DNA from: Clostridia bacterium
GTDB lineage: Bacteria; Bacillota; Clostridia; UMGS1883
Direction of reading: 5' to 3'
Assembly: GCA_017414645.1 (NCBI GenBank)
Contig: JAFQLL010000063.1
Span: forward strand, 1-32,537
DNA: 32,537 bases
Under the pieces are notes generated by a model. That model saw only the letters and a program-made list of their open reading frames with translations, ran no database searches and was not told the origin of the DNA. Position 1 is the first letter of the stretch; every line of letters begins with the position of its first letter. Positions 7,811-16,994 of the stretch are shown one piece after another. The position numbers were made by a program, and so were the translations under genes.

Positions 7811-10517
7811 GTTCCCCATGAGGGCATCTCTCCCTCAGCGCGAACCCGAAATTCTTAATAAATGGCTTACAGAGGACCTTTACGGTAAGCTGATGGATCA
7901 CAATGAGGGCAAGCCCTTATTCATTCTTCACGATGGTCCTCCTTATGCAAACGGCGACATGCACATGGGTCATGCCCTTAACAAAACTCTTAAGGACATA
8001 ATCACACGTTATAAGAATATGAGCGGCTTCAAGGCTCCTTATATTCACGGCTGGGACACACACGGTCTTCCCATTGAAAGGCAGGCTATAAAGAAGCTTG
8101 GCGTTAACCGCGACCAGGCAGGCCCTGTTAAGTTCCGCGAAATCTGCCGTGACTTCGCTCTGGGTTACGTAGAAAACCAGAAAAAGCAGATTCAGCGCCT
8201 CGGTGCTATCGGCGACTGGGACGATATTTACGTAACACTTGACCCCAAGTTCGAAGAAAAGCAGATACGCATCTTCGGCGAAATGGCTAAGAAGGGCTAC
8301 ATGTACCGTGCACTTAAGCCCATTTACTGGTGCCCCGAGTGCGAAACAGCGCTGGCTGAAGCAGAAATCGAATACGCTGAGGACAAGGCTAACTCCATCT
8401 ACGTTAAGTTCAACGTTAAGGAAGACAACGGCACACTTAGTAAGCTTGGTGTTGATCCTTCCAAGGTATACTTTGTTATCTGGACAACAACAACCTGGAC
8501 ACTTCCTGCAAACGTGGCAATTTCCTTAAACCCCGACTTTGAATATTCTCTTGTTAAGGCAGGGGAGGAAATTTACGTTGTTGCAACAGAGCTTGTAGAA
8601 AGCGCAATGGCTGCAGGCAGCGTTACAGAATACGAAACTGTAGCAACTGTAAAGGGTAGTGAGCTTGAATATGTTAAGTGCTACCATCCCTTCATCGACC
8701 GTGAAAGCCTTATCATTGTAGGCGACCACGTAACACTCGATGCAGGTACAGGCTGTGTTCATACAGCTCCCGGCCATGGTGTAGAAGACTATATCGTGTG
8801 CCAGAAGTATAAAGAAATTCCCATTATTGTTCCTGTTGATGCTAAGGGCTACTTAAACGAGCTCGCAGGCGAATTCAACGGTCTTTTCTACGAAAAGAGT
8901 AACGATAAGATTATTGAAAGATTAAAGAGCGATAACGCACTCTTTGCACTCACACCCATCATCCACCAGTATCCTCACTGCTGGAGATGCCATGAGCCCA
9001 TCGTATTCCGTGCTACAGAGCAGTGGTTTGCTTCCGTTGAAGACATTAAGGAAGAAGCTGTAAAGGCAATTGAAGGTGTTAAGTGGATTCCCGGCTGGGG
9101 CGAAGATAGAATTAAGTCAATGGTTATGGACCGTAACGACTGGTGTATTTCCCGTCAGAGAACATGGGGCGTTCCCATTCCGATTTTCTACTGCGAAGAT
9201 TGTAAGAAGCCTCTTATTACAGACGAGTCCATCGATGCTGTTGCTCGTCTATTCGGCGAAAAGGGCTCCGTTGCATGGGTTACAGACGACCCTGCCGACA
9301 TTCTTCCTGCAGGAACCAAGTGTGAATGCGGCTGCAGCAAGTTTACAAAAGAAAAAGACATTATGGACGTTTGGTTTGACTCTGGCTCAAGCCACAGCGG
9401 TGTTCTCGATGTTAAAAAGTCTCTTACATTCCCTGCTGACGTTTACCTTGAAGGTAACGACCAGTACCGCGGCTGGTTCCAGTCTTCTCTTTTAACAAGT
9501 GTTGCAGCACGCGGCTGTGCACCCTACAAGACTGTTATCACACACGGTATGATTGTTGACCAGACAGGCGAAAAGATGAGTAAGAGCAAGGGCAACGGTA
9601 TTGCTCCCTCCGACATTATAGGAGAGTTTGGCGCTGATATCCTCAGACTCTGGGTTGTTTCTGCTGACTATAAGACGGATATGAGAATATCTAAAGACAT
9701 TTTAAGACAGATCAGCGAAGCTTACAGAAAGATCAGAAACACCGCACGTTACATTTTAGGTAATATATCTGACTTCAATCCCGACTGTGATATGGTTCCC
9801 TACAGTGAGATGGAAGAGATTGATAAGTGGGCGCTCAACTCACTCAATAAGCTTGTTGAAAAGGTTAGCAGTGCTTACGAAAGCTACGAATTCCATATGA
9901 TTTACCACAATATCCACAACTTCTGCGTTGTTGATATGAGTAATGTTTATCTTGATATTATTAAAGATCGTCTTTACACACATAAGGCAGACAGCAAGTC
10001 AAGAAGAAGTGCGCAGAGTGCTATGTACATTGTGCTCGATAGCTTGGTAAAGCTCATTGCACCCTTCCTTTGCTATACTTCAGAAGAAATCTGGAGCTAT
10101 ATGCCTCATGTAAAGAGCGCTGAAGAATTCTCCGTTCTTATGAACGACATGCCCAAGGTTAACGCTGAATATGCAAATAGTGCTATCGAAGAAAAGTGGG
10201 CAAAGATTCTTGAAGTGCGTGAAAGAGTATTAAAGGCTCTTGAAGAAGCAAGAGCAGAAAAGAAGATCGGTAAGAGCCTCGAAGCAAGTGTTGCTATCAC
10301 AGCAAAGGCAGACTTTGAATTCCTCAAGAGCATTGAAGAATCTCTTGCTGAAATCTTTATAGTATCTTCTGTAAGTGTCTCTGAGGGCGAAGATAATATT
10401 ACTATTGCTGCAGCAGAGGGTGAAAAGTGCGAAAGATGCTGGACAGTATCCAAGTCTGTCGGCACAGTTGCCGCTCATCCCACAATCTGTGCAAGATGTG
10501 CTGCTAATTTAGAATAA
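7773..10517 (+). CDS. ileS: Isoleucyl-tRNA synthetase
   Basis: This class I synthetase charges tRNA-Ile and edits valine. The start at 7773 (MDYSQTLNLPKTEFPMRAS) is chosen because bacterial IleS begins in this way and AAGGAG (7759-7764) lies 8 bases upstream; the open frame reaching back to 7623 is divIVA read in another frame. The 914 residues show DGPPYANGDMHMGHALNK (HIGH motif as HMGH), the CP1 editing region with TTTTWTLPAN and GTGCVHTAPGHG, the WFDSGSSHSGV core, GEKMSKSKGNG (KMSKS) and a C-terminal zinc finger (CERCW and CARC). This zinc-containing form is the common bacterial type. No T-box leader is possible, given the overlap with divIVA. Confidence 0.96.
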   Translation: MDYSQTLNLPKTEFPMRASLPQREPEILNKWLTEDLYGKLMDHNEGKPLFILHDGPPYANGDMHMGHALNKTLKDIITRYKNMSGFKAPYIHGWDTHGLPIERQAIKKLGVNRDQAGPVKFREICRDFALGYVENQKKQIQRLGAIGDWDDIYVTLDPKFEEKQIRIFGEMAKKGYMYRALKPIYWCPECETALAEAEIEYAEDKANSIYVKFNVKEDNGTLSKLGVDPSKVYFVIWTTTTWTLPANVAISLNPDFEYSLVKAGEEIYVVATELVESAMAAGSVTEYETVATVKGSELEYVKCYHPFIDRESLIIVGDHVTLDAGTGCVHTAPGHGVEDYIVCQKYKEIPIIVPVDAKGYLNELAGEFNGLFYEKSNDKIIERLKSDNALFALTPIIHQYPHCWRCHEPIVFRATEQWFASVEDIKEEAVKAIEGVKWIPGWGEDRIKSMVMDRNDWCISRQRTWGVPIPIFYCEDCKKPLITDESIDAVARLFGEKGSVAWVTDDPADILPAGTKCECGCSKFTKEKDIMDVWFDSGSSHSGVLDVKKSLTFPADVYLEGNDQYRGWFQSSLLTSVAARGCAPYKTVITHGMIVDQTGEKMSKSKGNGIAPSDIIGEFGADILRLWVVSADYKTDMRISKDILRQISEAYRKIRNTARYILGNISDFNPDCDMVPYSEMEEIDKWALNSLNKLVEKVSSAYESYEFHMIYHNIHNFCVVDMSNVYLDIIKDRLYTHKADSKSRRSAQSAMYIVLDSLVKLIAPFLCYTSEEIWSYMPHVKSAEEFSVLMNDMPKVNAEYANSAIEEKWAKILEVRERVLKALEEARAEKKIGKSLEASVAITAKADFEFLKSIEESLAEIFIVSSVSVSEGEDNITIAAAEGEKCERCWTVSKSVGTVAAHPTICARCAANLE

Positions 10518-10524
10518 AAACTTG

Positions 10525-10555
10525 TCGTCACAGAGGAGGTATTCTTCTGTGACGA
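10525..10555 (+). promoter_or_regulatory. Hairpin carrying the lspA ribosome binding site and start codon
   Basis: TCGTCACAGA (10525-10534) and its exact reverse complement TCTGTGACGA (10546-10555) form a 10-bp stem with an 11-base loop. The loop holds most of the AGGAGG ribosome site (10534-10539), while the GTG start (10549) is in the right arm and the alternative ATG begins at its last base (10555). There is no T-run, so it is not a terminator. Folded, it would sequester the start codon while exposing the Shine-Dalgarno bases, which suggests translational control of lspA. The structure is seen directly; the role is inferred. Confidence 0.7.
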
Positions 10556-11052
10556 TGTATTATGGAGAGATTGCTTTGAAATTGAAAATCTGGGCGAAAT
10601 ACTTAATTTTCGGAATACTTGCGGTTATTCTTACTGCAGTTGACCAGTTGAGTAAAGAGTGGATTGTAAAAGTAACAAAAGGTGTGGAGGGCAGAGGCTT
10701 TCCTGTAATAAAGGGTCTTGTTAATTTTACCTACGTTAAAAACGACGGCGCAAGTATGGGGCTTTTCGGCGGTCAGAGAATATTTCTCATTATTGTAACG
10801 CTGGTTGTTTTTGCGCTGGGAATCTGGTACTACGTTAAAAACCGCCCCGAAAACACCCTCTTTATTGCTGCCACAAGCCTTATTGCATCGGGTGCTGTGG
10901 GCAACCTTATTGACCGTATAGCTTTCAGCTATGTACGTGACTTTATTGATCTGGATTTTGTTGAATTTTACATTTTTAACTTTGCCGACTGCGCTATATG
11001 CGTGGGTGCAGGGTTACTTATTCTGTATGCCTTTATAAACATAAAGGATTAA
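10549..11052 (+). CDS. lspA: Lipoprotein signal peptidase (signal peptidase II)
   Basis: LspA is a membrane aspartyl protease that removes signal peptides from prolipoproteins; the window encodes two such substrates (29914-30780 and 30782-32020). Four hydrophobic segments are visible, near residues 17-32, 77-93, 104-120 and 144-162. The two catalytic aspartates are D122 in GAVGNLIDRI and D147 in FNFADCAI, with the conserved FTYVKNDGASMGLF loop before them. The GTG at 10549 is preferred because AGGAGG lies 9 bases upstream; ATG at 10555 would be 15 bases away. The gene sits between ileS and rluD, a very common order (ileS-lspA-rluD). Confidence 0.93.
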   Translation: MTMYYGEIALKLKIWAKYLIFGILAVILTAVDQLSKEWIVKVTKGVEGRGFPVIKGLVNFTYVKNDGASMGLFGGQRIFLIIVTLVVFALGIWYYVKNRPENTLFIAATSLIASGAVGNLIDRIAFSYVRDFIDLDFVEFYIFNFADCAICVGAGLLILYAFINIKD

Positions 11053-11069
11053 AAAAGGTGGTTGCGGAA

Positions 11070-11990
11070 ATGGAAGAAATGATTACGCTGACCGCAACCG
11101 AAAGTGCGCGGTGCGACAAATATATAGCCGAATGTGTGGAGGGCGTTTCACGCTCCTACATTAAAAAGCTTTTTGAAGAAGGCAAAATTCTTGTAAACAA
11201 TGCACCGAAAAGTGCATCCTATAAGCTCAAGGCAGGGGACGTAATTGAATTTTCCCTGCCCGAGGCTGAGGAAATTGACGCTATTCCCGAGGATATTCCC
11301 CTCGACATTGTTTATGAGGACGATGAACTTTTGGTTATAAATAAGCCTCGGGGAATGGTAGTTCACCCGGCACCGGGAAACAGCTCAGGCACATTGGTGA
11401 ACGCAGTGCTTTTCCACTGTGAGGGTAAGCTTTCGGGCATAAACGGTAAAATGCGCCCGGGCATAGTGCATCGCATCGATAAGGACACAACAGGGCTTCT
11501 GGTTGTTGCAAAAACTAACGATGCACATCAGTTTTTATCGGACCAGTTAGGAGACAGAAGCTTATCCCGTGAATATTACGCATTAGTTCACGGAAACATA
11601 AAGGAAGATAGCGGCACAGTTGATGCTCCTATTGCCAGAAGTGAAAACGACCGTAAAAAAATGACGGTTACCTATAAAAACAGCCGCGAGGCTGTGACGG
11701 ACTTTTTTGTGGAGGAACGCTTTGGAATCTACACACTTGTCCGCTGTAAATTAAGAACAGGCCGCACTCATCAGATAAGAGTGCATATGAAGCACATAGG
11801 TCACCCCATTGTAGGGGACAAGACCTATGGTGTTAAAAAGGAGGAGTTCAACCTTATAGGTCAGCTCCTTCACGCAGGGAAAATTGGTTTTATCCATCCC
11901 ATTACAAATGAAAAAGTATATTACACTGCTCCGCTTCCTGAGGACTTTGAAAAGGTGCTTAGCCTTTTGAGAGCAAGAAGTGGAAAGTAA
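11070..11990 (+). CDS. rluD: RluA/RluD family pseudouridine synthase
   Basis: This enzyme isomerises uridines to pseudouridine, probably in 23S rRNA; the exact target cannot be told from sequence. The 306-residue protein has an N-terminal S4 domain (about 10-70, including SRSYIKKLFEEGKILVN) followed by the catalytic domain with INKPRGMVVHPAPG, the signature HRIDKDTTGLLVVAK (catalytic D137) and RTGRTHQIRVHMKHIGHPIVGD. The ATG at 11070 follows GGTGG at 11057-11061; upstream in-frame codons overlap lspA and lack family similarity. An ATG at 11079 is a possible alternative. Confidence 0.92.
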   Translation: MEEMITLTATESARCDKYIAECVEGVSRSYIKKLFEEGKILVNNAPKSASYKLKAGDVIEFSLPEAEEIDAIPEDIPLDIVYEDDELLVINKPRGMVVHPAPGNSSGTLVNAVLFHCEGKLSGINGKMRPGIVHRIDKDTTGLLVVAKTNDAHQFLSDQLGDRSLSREYYALVHGNIKEDSGTVDAPIARSENDRKKMTVTYKNSREAVTDFFVEERFGIYTLVRCKLRTGRTHQIRVHMKHIGHPIVGDKTYGVKKEEFNLIGQLLHAGKIGFIHPITNEKVYYTAPLPEDFEKVLSLLRARSGK

Positions 11991-12007
11991 GAAAGTGAGG
12001 AATAAAT

Positions 12008-12928
12008 ATGCTGTCAGGCAGAAAAGACCTTTTAGGTATTCAGGAGCTTTCCAGGGAGGACATTCTCTATATCCTCGATAAGGCTGTTGAAATGAAGAAA
12101 GTTGTTTTATCAGACAACAAGAAAATTCCCAACATGCAGGGCAAGAGCCTTATAACCCTTTTCTACGAAAACTCTACAAGAACACGCACATCCTTTGAGC
12201 TTGCAAGCAAGTACATGGGTGCATCAAGTGCCAACATTGCCGCTTCCGGCTCATCCATACAGAAGGGCGAAAGCCTTATTGACACAGGTAAAACACTTGA
12301 CAGCATGGGTACGGATGTTATTGTAATCCGTCACAGCGCATCCGGTGCACCTCATCTTCTGGCAAAGAATGTTAAGGCAAGCGTTGTGAATGCAGGTGAC
12401 GGAATGAACGAACACCCCACACAGGCGCTTCTGGACATGTTCACAATCCGTGAAAAGAAGGGCAAGTTTGAAGGCTTGAAGGTTGCAATCATTGGCGACG
12501 TGGCACATTCACGTGTTGCCAGAAGTGACACCTACGCTTTAACAAAGCTCGGCGCAGAGGTGTTTGTGGCAGGGCCTCCCACACTTATGCCTATTGAATT
12601 TGAGAAAATGGGCAATGTAACAATGTGCGAAAGCGTTGAAGAAGCAATTTGTGATGCAGACGTTATCATAAACCTTCGTATTCAGTTAGAGAGAATGAAG
12701 TCTGCGCTTTTCCCCACAGTAAGAGAATACAGCGAATTTTTCGGTATGACTCCCGACAAGTTGAAATTTGCAAAGCCCGATGCACTCATTATGCATCCCG
12801 GCCCCGTAAACCGCGGTATTGAAATTTCTTCTTATGTTGCAGACGGTGACCAGAGCGTTATTAACGAGCAGGTAACAAACGGTGTATCTGTAAGAATGGC
12901 TGTATTGGACATTCTGTGCAATGAGTAA
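12008..12928 (+). CDS. pyrB: Aspartate carbamoyltransferase catalytic subunit
   Basis: PyrB condenses carbamoyl phosphate and aspartate, the committed step of pyrimidine synthesis. The 306 residues contain the carbamoyl-phosphate loop STRTRTSFE (56-64), the second-subunit loop around GSSIQKGES (81-89), [11 protein letters not shown] (136-146), and HPGPVNRG near the end. Length matches the catalytic chain. No PyrI regulatory subunit gene follows, so the enzyme is probably an unregulated trimer or is regulated otherwise. GAGG lies 7 bases before the ATG, and the gene starts 17 bases after rluD. It begins the pyrBCFKD block. Confidence 0.95.
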   Translation: MLSGRKDLLGIQELSREDILYILDKAVEMKKVVLSDNKKIPNMQGKSLITLFYENSTRTRTSFELASKYMGASSANIAASGSSIQKGESLIDTGKTLDSMGTDVIVIRHSASGAPHLLAKNVKASVVNAGDGMNEHPTQALLDMFTIREKKGKFEGLKVAIIGDVAHSRVARSDTYALTKLGAEVFVAGPPTLMPIEFEKMGNVTMCESVEEAICDADVIINLRIQLERMKSALFPTVREYSEFFGMTPDKLKFAKPDALIMHPGPVNRGIEISSYVADGDQSVINEQVTNGVSVRMAVLDILCNE

Positions 12929-13118
12929 GATAAGTAGGTTTTAGACTGCTTTGATTGGGTAATTGCAACATTTTTATAAGGAACAGGGACACGCCTGTTT
13001 CGCTAAGATTAAAATGTGCAAAAAGTGTGGTCTAAATGTGGGTCAGGCATGTCCCATGTTGTGGGGTTCAGTGAGTTTTGTGCTCGCCGACACCCACCTT
13101 ATGAAAGGAGCTATTAAT
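12929..13118 (+). promoter_or_regulatory. Structured pyrB-pyrC leader with alternative hairpins
   Basis: This 190-base gap is long compared with the other joints in the pyr block. GGAACAGG (12980-12987) can pair with CCTGTTTC (12994-13001, one G-U). Alternatively GGGACACGCCTG (12986-12997) pairs with CAGGCATGTCCC (13044-13055) with one mismatch. GTGGGT (13038-13043) pairs with ACCCAC (13092-13097) just before the pyrC ribosome site. The overlapping arms are mutually exclusive, as in an attenuator. No T-run terminator and no PyrR anti-terminator consensus were recognised. An in-frame extension of pyrC through this gap is judged non-coding, though it contains a CKKC motif. Confidence 0.4.
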
Positions 13119-14393
13119 ATGAAATTACTTGTAAAAAACGGTCATATTATTGATCTTAAAAACGATATAGATATGTATGGCGACATCCTCGTTTTAGATG
13201 GTGTTATTGTACAGATTGCAGAAAAAATTGAAGATAACGAAGCCGAGGTTATCGATGCAGAGGGTATGGTAGTTTCCGCAGGTTTAATTGATATGCACGT
13301 GCATCTCAGAGAGCCCGGCTACGAATACAAGGAAGATATTAAAACAGGTACAGAAGCAGCTGTTGCAGGCGGCTTTACATCTGTTTGCTGCATGCCCAAC
13401 ACAAACCCCGTTTGTGACAACCAGGCTGTTGTAAGCTTTATAAAGAGTCGTGCCGAAAAGGTAGGCAGTTGCCGTGTTTTCCCTGTTGGCGCAATTACAA
13501 AGGGTCTTAAGGGTGAAGAGCTCAGCGAAATGGGCGAAATGAAAAAGGAAGGTATTGTTGCAGTTTCAGATGACGGCAGACCCGTATCCAACGGCTCCGT
13601 TATGAGAAGAGCTCTTCTTTACGCTTCTCACTTTGACCTTCCCGTAATAAGCCATTGTGAAGAATTAAGCCTTCTTGACTCTGGCAGCATGAACGACTCT
13701 GAAACCTGCACACGTCTTGGCCTTCGCCCCATTGTGCCCGCTGTTGAAGAGGCGATGGTTGCACGTGACATTTTGATTGCAGAGCACGAAAAGAAAAGGG
13801 TGCACATTGCTCACGTAAGTACAAAGGGCTCTGTGGCACTTATAAGAGATGCAAAGAAGAGAGGTGTGCAGGTTACATGTGAAACTGCACCTCATTACTT
13901 CTCTCTTACAGACGAAGCTGTAATGGGCTTCGATACAAATGCAAAGATGAACCCTCCGCTCCGCAGCCAGGAGGACGTAGACGCTATTATCGAAGGTCTC
14001 GTTGATGGTACAATCGATGCTATCATTACAGACCATGCACCTCACCACATTGACGAAAAGAATCTGGAATTTGACTATGCATTAAACGGCATTGTAGGCT
14101 TGGAAACAAGCCTGGCACTTTCCGTAACATACCTTGTAAAGACAGGTAAAATGACCCTGGGCGAAATGCTTCAGAAGATGACATATAATCCTTCAAACAT
14201 TCTTAACCTTGGTCTTGGTGAAATTGCTCTCGGTGCAATTGCCGACCTCACGATTTTTGACCCCGACGAAATCTGGACAGTTAAGGTGAATGAATTCAAG
14301 TCCAAGAGCAAAAACTCTCCCTATGACGGCTTCACACTTTCAGGTAAGACACATGCCACAATTGTTGAAGGCAGAGTAATGTACGAAAACTGA
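13119..14393 (+). CDS. pyrC: Dihydroorotase
   Basis: This amidohydrolase cyclises carbamoyl aspartate to dihydroorotate. The 424-residue length is that of the type I (PyrC/AllB-like) dihydroorotase of Gram-positives. Metal ligands appear in DMHVHLREPG (H60, H62), D151 in VSDDGRPVS, H179 in ISHCEE, HIAHVST, and the catalytic aspartate in ITDHAPHH. The ATG at 13119 is set by AAAGGAG 8 bases upstream and by the conserved N-terminal MKLLVKNGHIID; the open frame continues upstream to 12963 without family similarity. Allantoinase and hydantoinase are related, but the operon context settles the role. Confidence 0.95.
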   Translation: MKLLVKNGHIIDLKNDIDMYGDILVLDGVIVQIAEKIEDNEAEVIDAEGMVVSAGLIDMHVHLREPGYEYKEDIKTGTEAAVAGGFTSVCCMPNTNPVCDNQAVVSFIKSRAEKVGSCRVFPVGAITKGLKGEELSEMGEMKKEGIVAVSDDGRPVSNGSVMRRALLYASHFDLPVISHCEELSLLDSGSMNDSETCTRLGLRPIVPAVEEAMVARDILIAEHEKKRVHIAHVSTKGSVALIRDAKKRGVQVTCETAPHYFSLTDEAVMGFDTNAKMNPPLRSQEDVDAIIEGLVDGTIDAIITDHAPHHIDEKNLEFDYALNGIVGLETSLALSVTYLVKTGKMTLGEMLQKMTYNPSNILNLGLGEIALGAIADLTIFDPDEIWTVKVNEFKSKSKNSPYDGFTLSGKTHATIVEGRVMYEN

Positions 14394-14413
14394 TAAAAGA
14401 AAGGCGGAGAATT

Positions 14414-15334
14414 ATGGATAAGCTTATTAAAAAGATTATTGAAAAAGACATGAACCCCACAGTTGCAGGCTTGGACCCCAAGCTTGACTACGTTCCGGAT
14501 TTTATCAAAATCCCTTGTATGGAAAAGGCAGGCGACAACCTTATGAAGGGCGCTGCAGATGCGCTCTTTGAATTCAACAAGGTGTTAATCGACAATCTTT
14601 GCGACATTGTACCTGCAGTTAAGCCCCAGAGCGCATACTATGAAATGTACGGCGTAGAGGGCATTATCTGCCTTAACAAAACAATGCAGTATGCAGAAGA
14701 AAAGGGCATGTATGTTCTTTTAGACGTTAAGCGTGGCGATATCGGCGCAACAGCAGAAGCTTACAGCGCAGCATATATTGGTCAGACAGATTATATGGGT
14801 AAAAAAGCCCGCAGCTTTACACCCGACTGTATTACAGTTAACCCCTACCTTGGCACAGACGGCTTAAAGCCCTTTGTTAAGGATTGTAATGATCATGATA
14901 AAGATATTTTCATTCTTGTAAAAACCTCTAACCCCTCCTCGGGCGAGTTGCAGGACTTAGTAATTGACGGCACACCCATCTATGAAAAAACAGCGGCTAT
15001 TGTTCGCGAGTTAGGTGCAGATTCTATCGGTGAATACGGCTACAACCGTGTTGGTGCCGTAACAGGTGCAACATACCCCGAACAGATAAGTAGACTTCGC
15101 GAAGTAATGCCCAACACATTTTTCCTTATTCCCGGCTACGGCGCACAGGGCGGTAAGGCTGAAGACTGTGCTCTTGCATTTGACAAGAACGGTCTTGGCG
15201 GTATTGTTAACTCTTCCCGTGGCATTATGTGTGCCTATAAGAAGGGTGACTGGAAGGATGAACAGTTTGGTCTTGCAGCACGTGAAGAAGCTCTCAACAT
15301 GAAGGAGGCTCTCAAAAAATGTATACTCAAGTAA
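14414..15334 (+). CDS. pyrF: Orotidine 5'-phosphate decarboxylase (type 2)
   Basis: PyrF decarboxylates OMP to UMP. The 306-residue length and the layout mark the longer type 2 group. The catalytic charged network is LLDVKRGDIG with D104, K106 and D109. The conserved N-terminal VAGLDPKLDYVP and C-terminal FLIPGYGAQGG phosphate-binding segment are visible. AAGGCGGAG precedes the ATG. The last 16 bases overlap pyrK, whose AAGGAGG site (15302-15308) lies inside pyrF, so the two are probably translationally coupled. Confidence 0.94.
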   Translation: MDKLIKKIIEKDMNPTVAGLDPKLDYVPDFIKIPCMEKAGDNLMKGAADALFEFNKVLIDNLCDIVPAVKPQSAYYEMYGVEGIICLNKTMQYAEEKGMYVLLDVKRGDIGATAEAYSAAYIGQTDYMGKKARSFTPDCITVNPYLGTDGLKPFVKDCNDHDKDIFILVKTSNPSSGELQDLVIDGTPIYEKTAAIVRELGADSIGEYGYNRVGAVTGATYPEQISRLREVMPNTFFLIPGYGAQGGKAEDCALAFDKNGLGGIVNSSRGIMCAYKKGDWKDEQFGLAAREEALNMKEALKKCILK

Positions 15335-16065
15335 AATTCTGTAAAATAGTAGGCAAAAGAGAAATTGCCAAAAATCAGGTTGAGCTTCTTTTGGAAAACG
15401 AAACCTTAGCAAAGGAGGCACAGCCCGGTCAGTTTGTGCACATAAATATCGGCAGCGATAAGCACATTTTAAGAAGACCTATTTCTATCTGCGATGCATA
15501 CGACAACATTACACGTATTGTGTTTGAAATTAAGGGCGATGGCACAGAAATTCTGTCAAAGAAGAGTGTTGGCGAAATAATTGACCTTCTCGGGCCCTTA
15601 GGCACAGGCTTTACTGTTAAAAAGGATGCTAAGGCTGTTGTTTTAGGTGGCGGCTTAGGCTCCTTCCCCCTCTTGTATTTAGCAAAGAACCTTACAAATC
15701 CTAAGGTGTTCCTTGGTTTCCGTGATAAGGAAATGGTTTGCATGGAGGAAGATTTCGCTTCCTGCGGACCTACAGTTATCGCAACAGATAACGGCACCTA
15801 CGGCTACAATGGCTTTGCAATAAATGCAGCAAAGGAAGCAATGGAGGATTGCGACATTATCTATGCCTGCGGTCCCACACCCATGCTTAAGGCTGTAAAG
15901 ATGATTGCCCAGGAAAAGGGCATTAAGGCTGAAATAAGCATGGAACAGAGAATGGGCTGCGGTATCGGTGCGTGTCTTGTATGTGTATGCAAGACAAAGT
16001 CCGGCTACGACAAGGTTTGCCAGAAGGGCCCCGTATTCGATGCAAGTGAGGTGGAATTCGAATGA
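15319..16065 (+). CDS. pyrK: Dihydroorotate dehydrogenase electron transfer subunit
   Basis: PyrK carries FAD and a 2Fe-2S cluster and passes electrons from PyrD to NAD+. The 248-residue protein shows the FAD-binding RRPISI motif (52-57), the NAD/FAD domain with VLGGGLGSFPLLYLA (108-122) and CGPTPML (184-190), and a C-terminal cluster motif with C214, C219, C222 and C234. C224 is an additional nearby cysteine. The partner PyrD follows with a 4-base overlap, as expected for a heterotetramer. The complex would be cytoplasmic and NAD-linked, fitting an anaerobe. Confidence 0.94.
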   Translation: MYTQVKFCKIVGKREIAKNQVELLLENETLAKEAQPGQFVHINIGSDKHILRRPISICDAYDNITRIVFEIKGDGTEILSKKSVGEIIDLLGPLGTGFTVKKDAKAVVLGGGLGSFPLLYLAKNLTNPKVFLGFRDKEMVCMEEDFASCGPTVIATDNGTYGYNGFAINAAKEAMEDCDIIYACGPTPMLKAVKMIAQEKGIKAEISMEQRMGCGIGACLVCVCKTKSGYDKVCQKGPVFDASEVEFE

Positions 16066-16976
16066 ACACAAAAGTAAATTTTTGCGGCGTTGAATTTGAA
16101 AATCCCGTTGTAACAGGCAGTGGCACATTCGGCTTCGGCTATGAATATTCTCAGTATTATAATCTGGACGCCATCGGTGGCATAAGCGTTAAGGGCTTAA
16201 CCTTAAAGCCCCGTGAAGGCAACAAGCCTCCCAGAATTGCAGAGGTTTACGGTGGCATTTTAAACAGCGTAGGGCTGCAGAATCCCGGATTGGAAAACTT
16301 CCTTACAAACGATTTGCCCTTTTTAAAGAAAAAGTTTTCAAAGTGTAAGATTATTGCAAACATTGCAGGTAACACCATTGAAGACTATATCGAAATGGGT
16401 AAGCTTGTAGGTCAGAGCAATGTTGACATTGTTGAAATGAACATTTCCTGCCCCAATGTAAAGCACGGTGGTGTTGCTTTCGGTACTGACTGCAACATGG
16501 TAAGTGAAATTACAAGTAAGGTAAAAGAGCAGTGCGACAGACCTTTGGTTGTTAAGCTCAGCCCCAATGTAACTGACATTGTAGCCATCGCAAAGGCTGC
16601 TGAAGGCGCAGGTGCGGATGGGCTCAGCCTTATTAACACTCTTCTTGGCATGAAGATTGACATTAACTCAAGAAGACCTATTTTAAACAACAATGTAGGC
16701 GGCATGAGCGGTCCTGCGGTTAAGCCTGTTGCAGTAAGAATGGTGTGGCAGGTTGCAAACGCTGTCAACATTCCCATAATCGGTATGGGTGGTATTTGTG
16801 ATGGCAACGATGCTGTTGAATTTATGCTGGCAGGCGCATCTCTGGTAAGCGTTGGCACACAGAATTTTGTTGACCCCTATGCAGCTATAAAGACAGCAAA
16901 CGGCATTGAAGAATATATGACAAAGCACGGTATCGAAGACGTTAACGAATTAATCGGTGCTGTTAAACCTTGGTAA
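16062..16976 (+). CDS. pyrD: Dihydroorotate dehydrogenase, class 1B catalytic subunit
   Basis: PyrD oxidises dihydroorotate to orotate with FMN. The catalytic cysteine of class 1 enzymes is C130 in EMNISCPNVKHGG; a class 2 (quinone-linked) enzyme would have serine. Other marks are VTGSGTFGFG at the N-terminus, the LKPREGNKPPR loop, KLSPNVTDI, and IPIIGMGGI for FMN phosphate binding. The 304-residue length and the upstream overlap with pyrK support class 1B. PyrE is not in the window. Confidence 0.95.
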   Translation: MNTKVNFCGVEFENPVVTGSGTFGFGYEYSQYYNLDAIGGISVKGLTLKPREGNKPPRIAEVYGGILNSVGLQNPGLENFLTNDLPFLKKKFSKCKIIANIAGNTIEDYIEMGKLVGQSNVDIVEMNISCPNVKHGGVAFGTDCNMVSEITSKVKEQCDRPLVVKLSPNVTDIVAIAKAAEGAGADGLSLINTLLGMKIDINSRRPILNNNVGGMSGPAVKPVAVRMVWQVANAVNIPIIGMGGICDGNDAVEFMLAGASLVSVGTQNFVDPYAAIKTANGIEEYMTKHGIEDVNELIGAVKPW

Positions 16977-16994
16977 AAGAAAGAGTTGATACTA

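Noticed and set aside
12963-13118. N-terminal extension of PyrC with a CKKC zinc-like motif, or a PyrI remnant
   Set aside because: PyrC family similarity and a good AAAGGAG site both place the start at 13119. The motif context (CKKCGLNVGQAC) does not match the PyrI zinc domain, and the start would be a TTG without a ribosome site.
12929-13118. PyrR-type anti-terminator leader
   Set aside because: No PyrR binding-loop consensus and no terminator stem with T-run could be found, so only a generic structured leader is reported.
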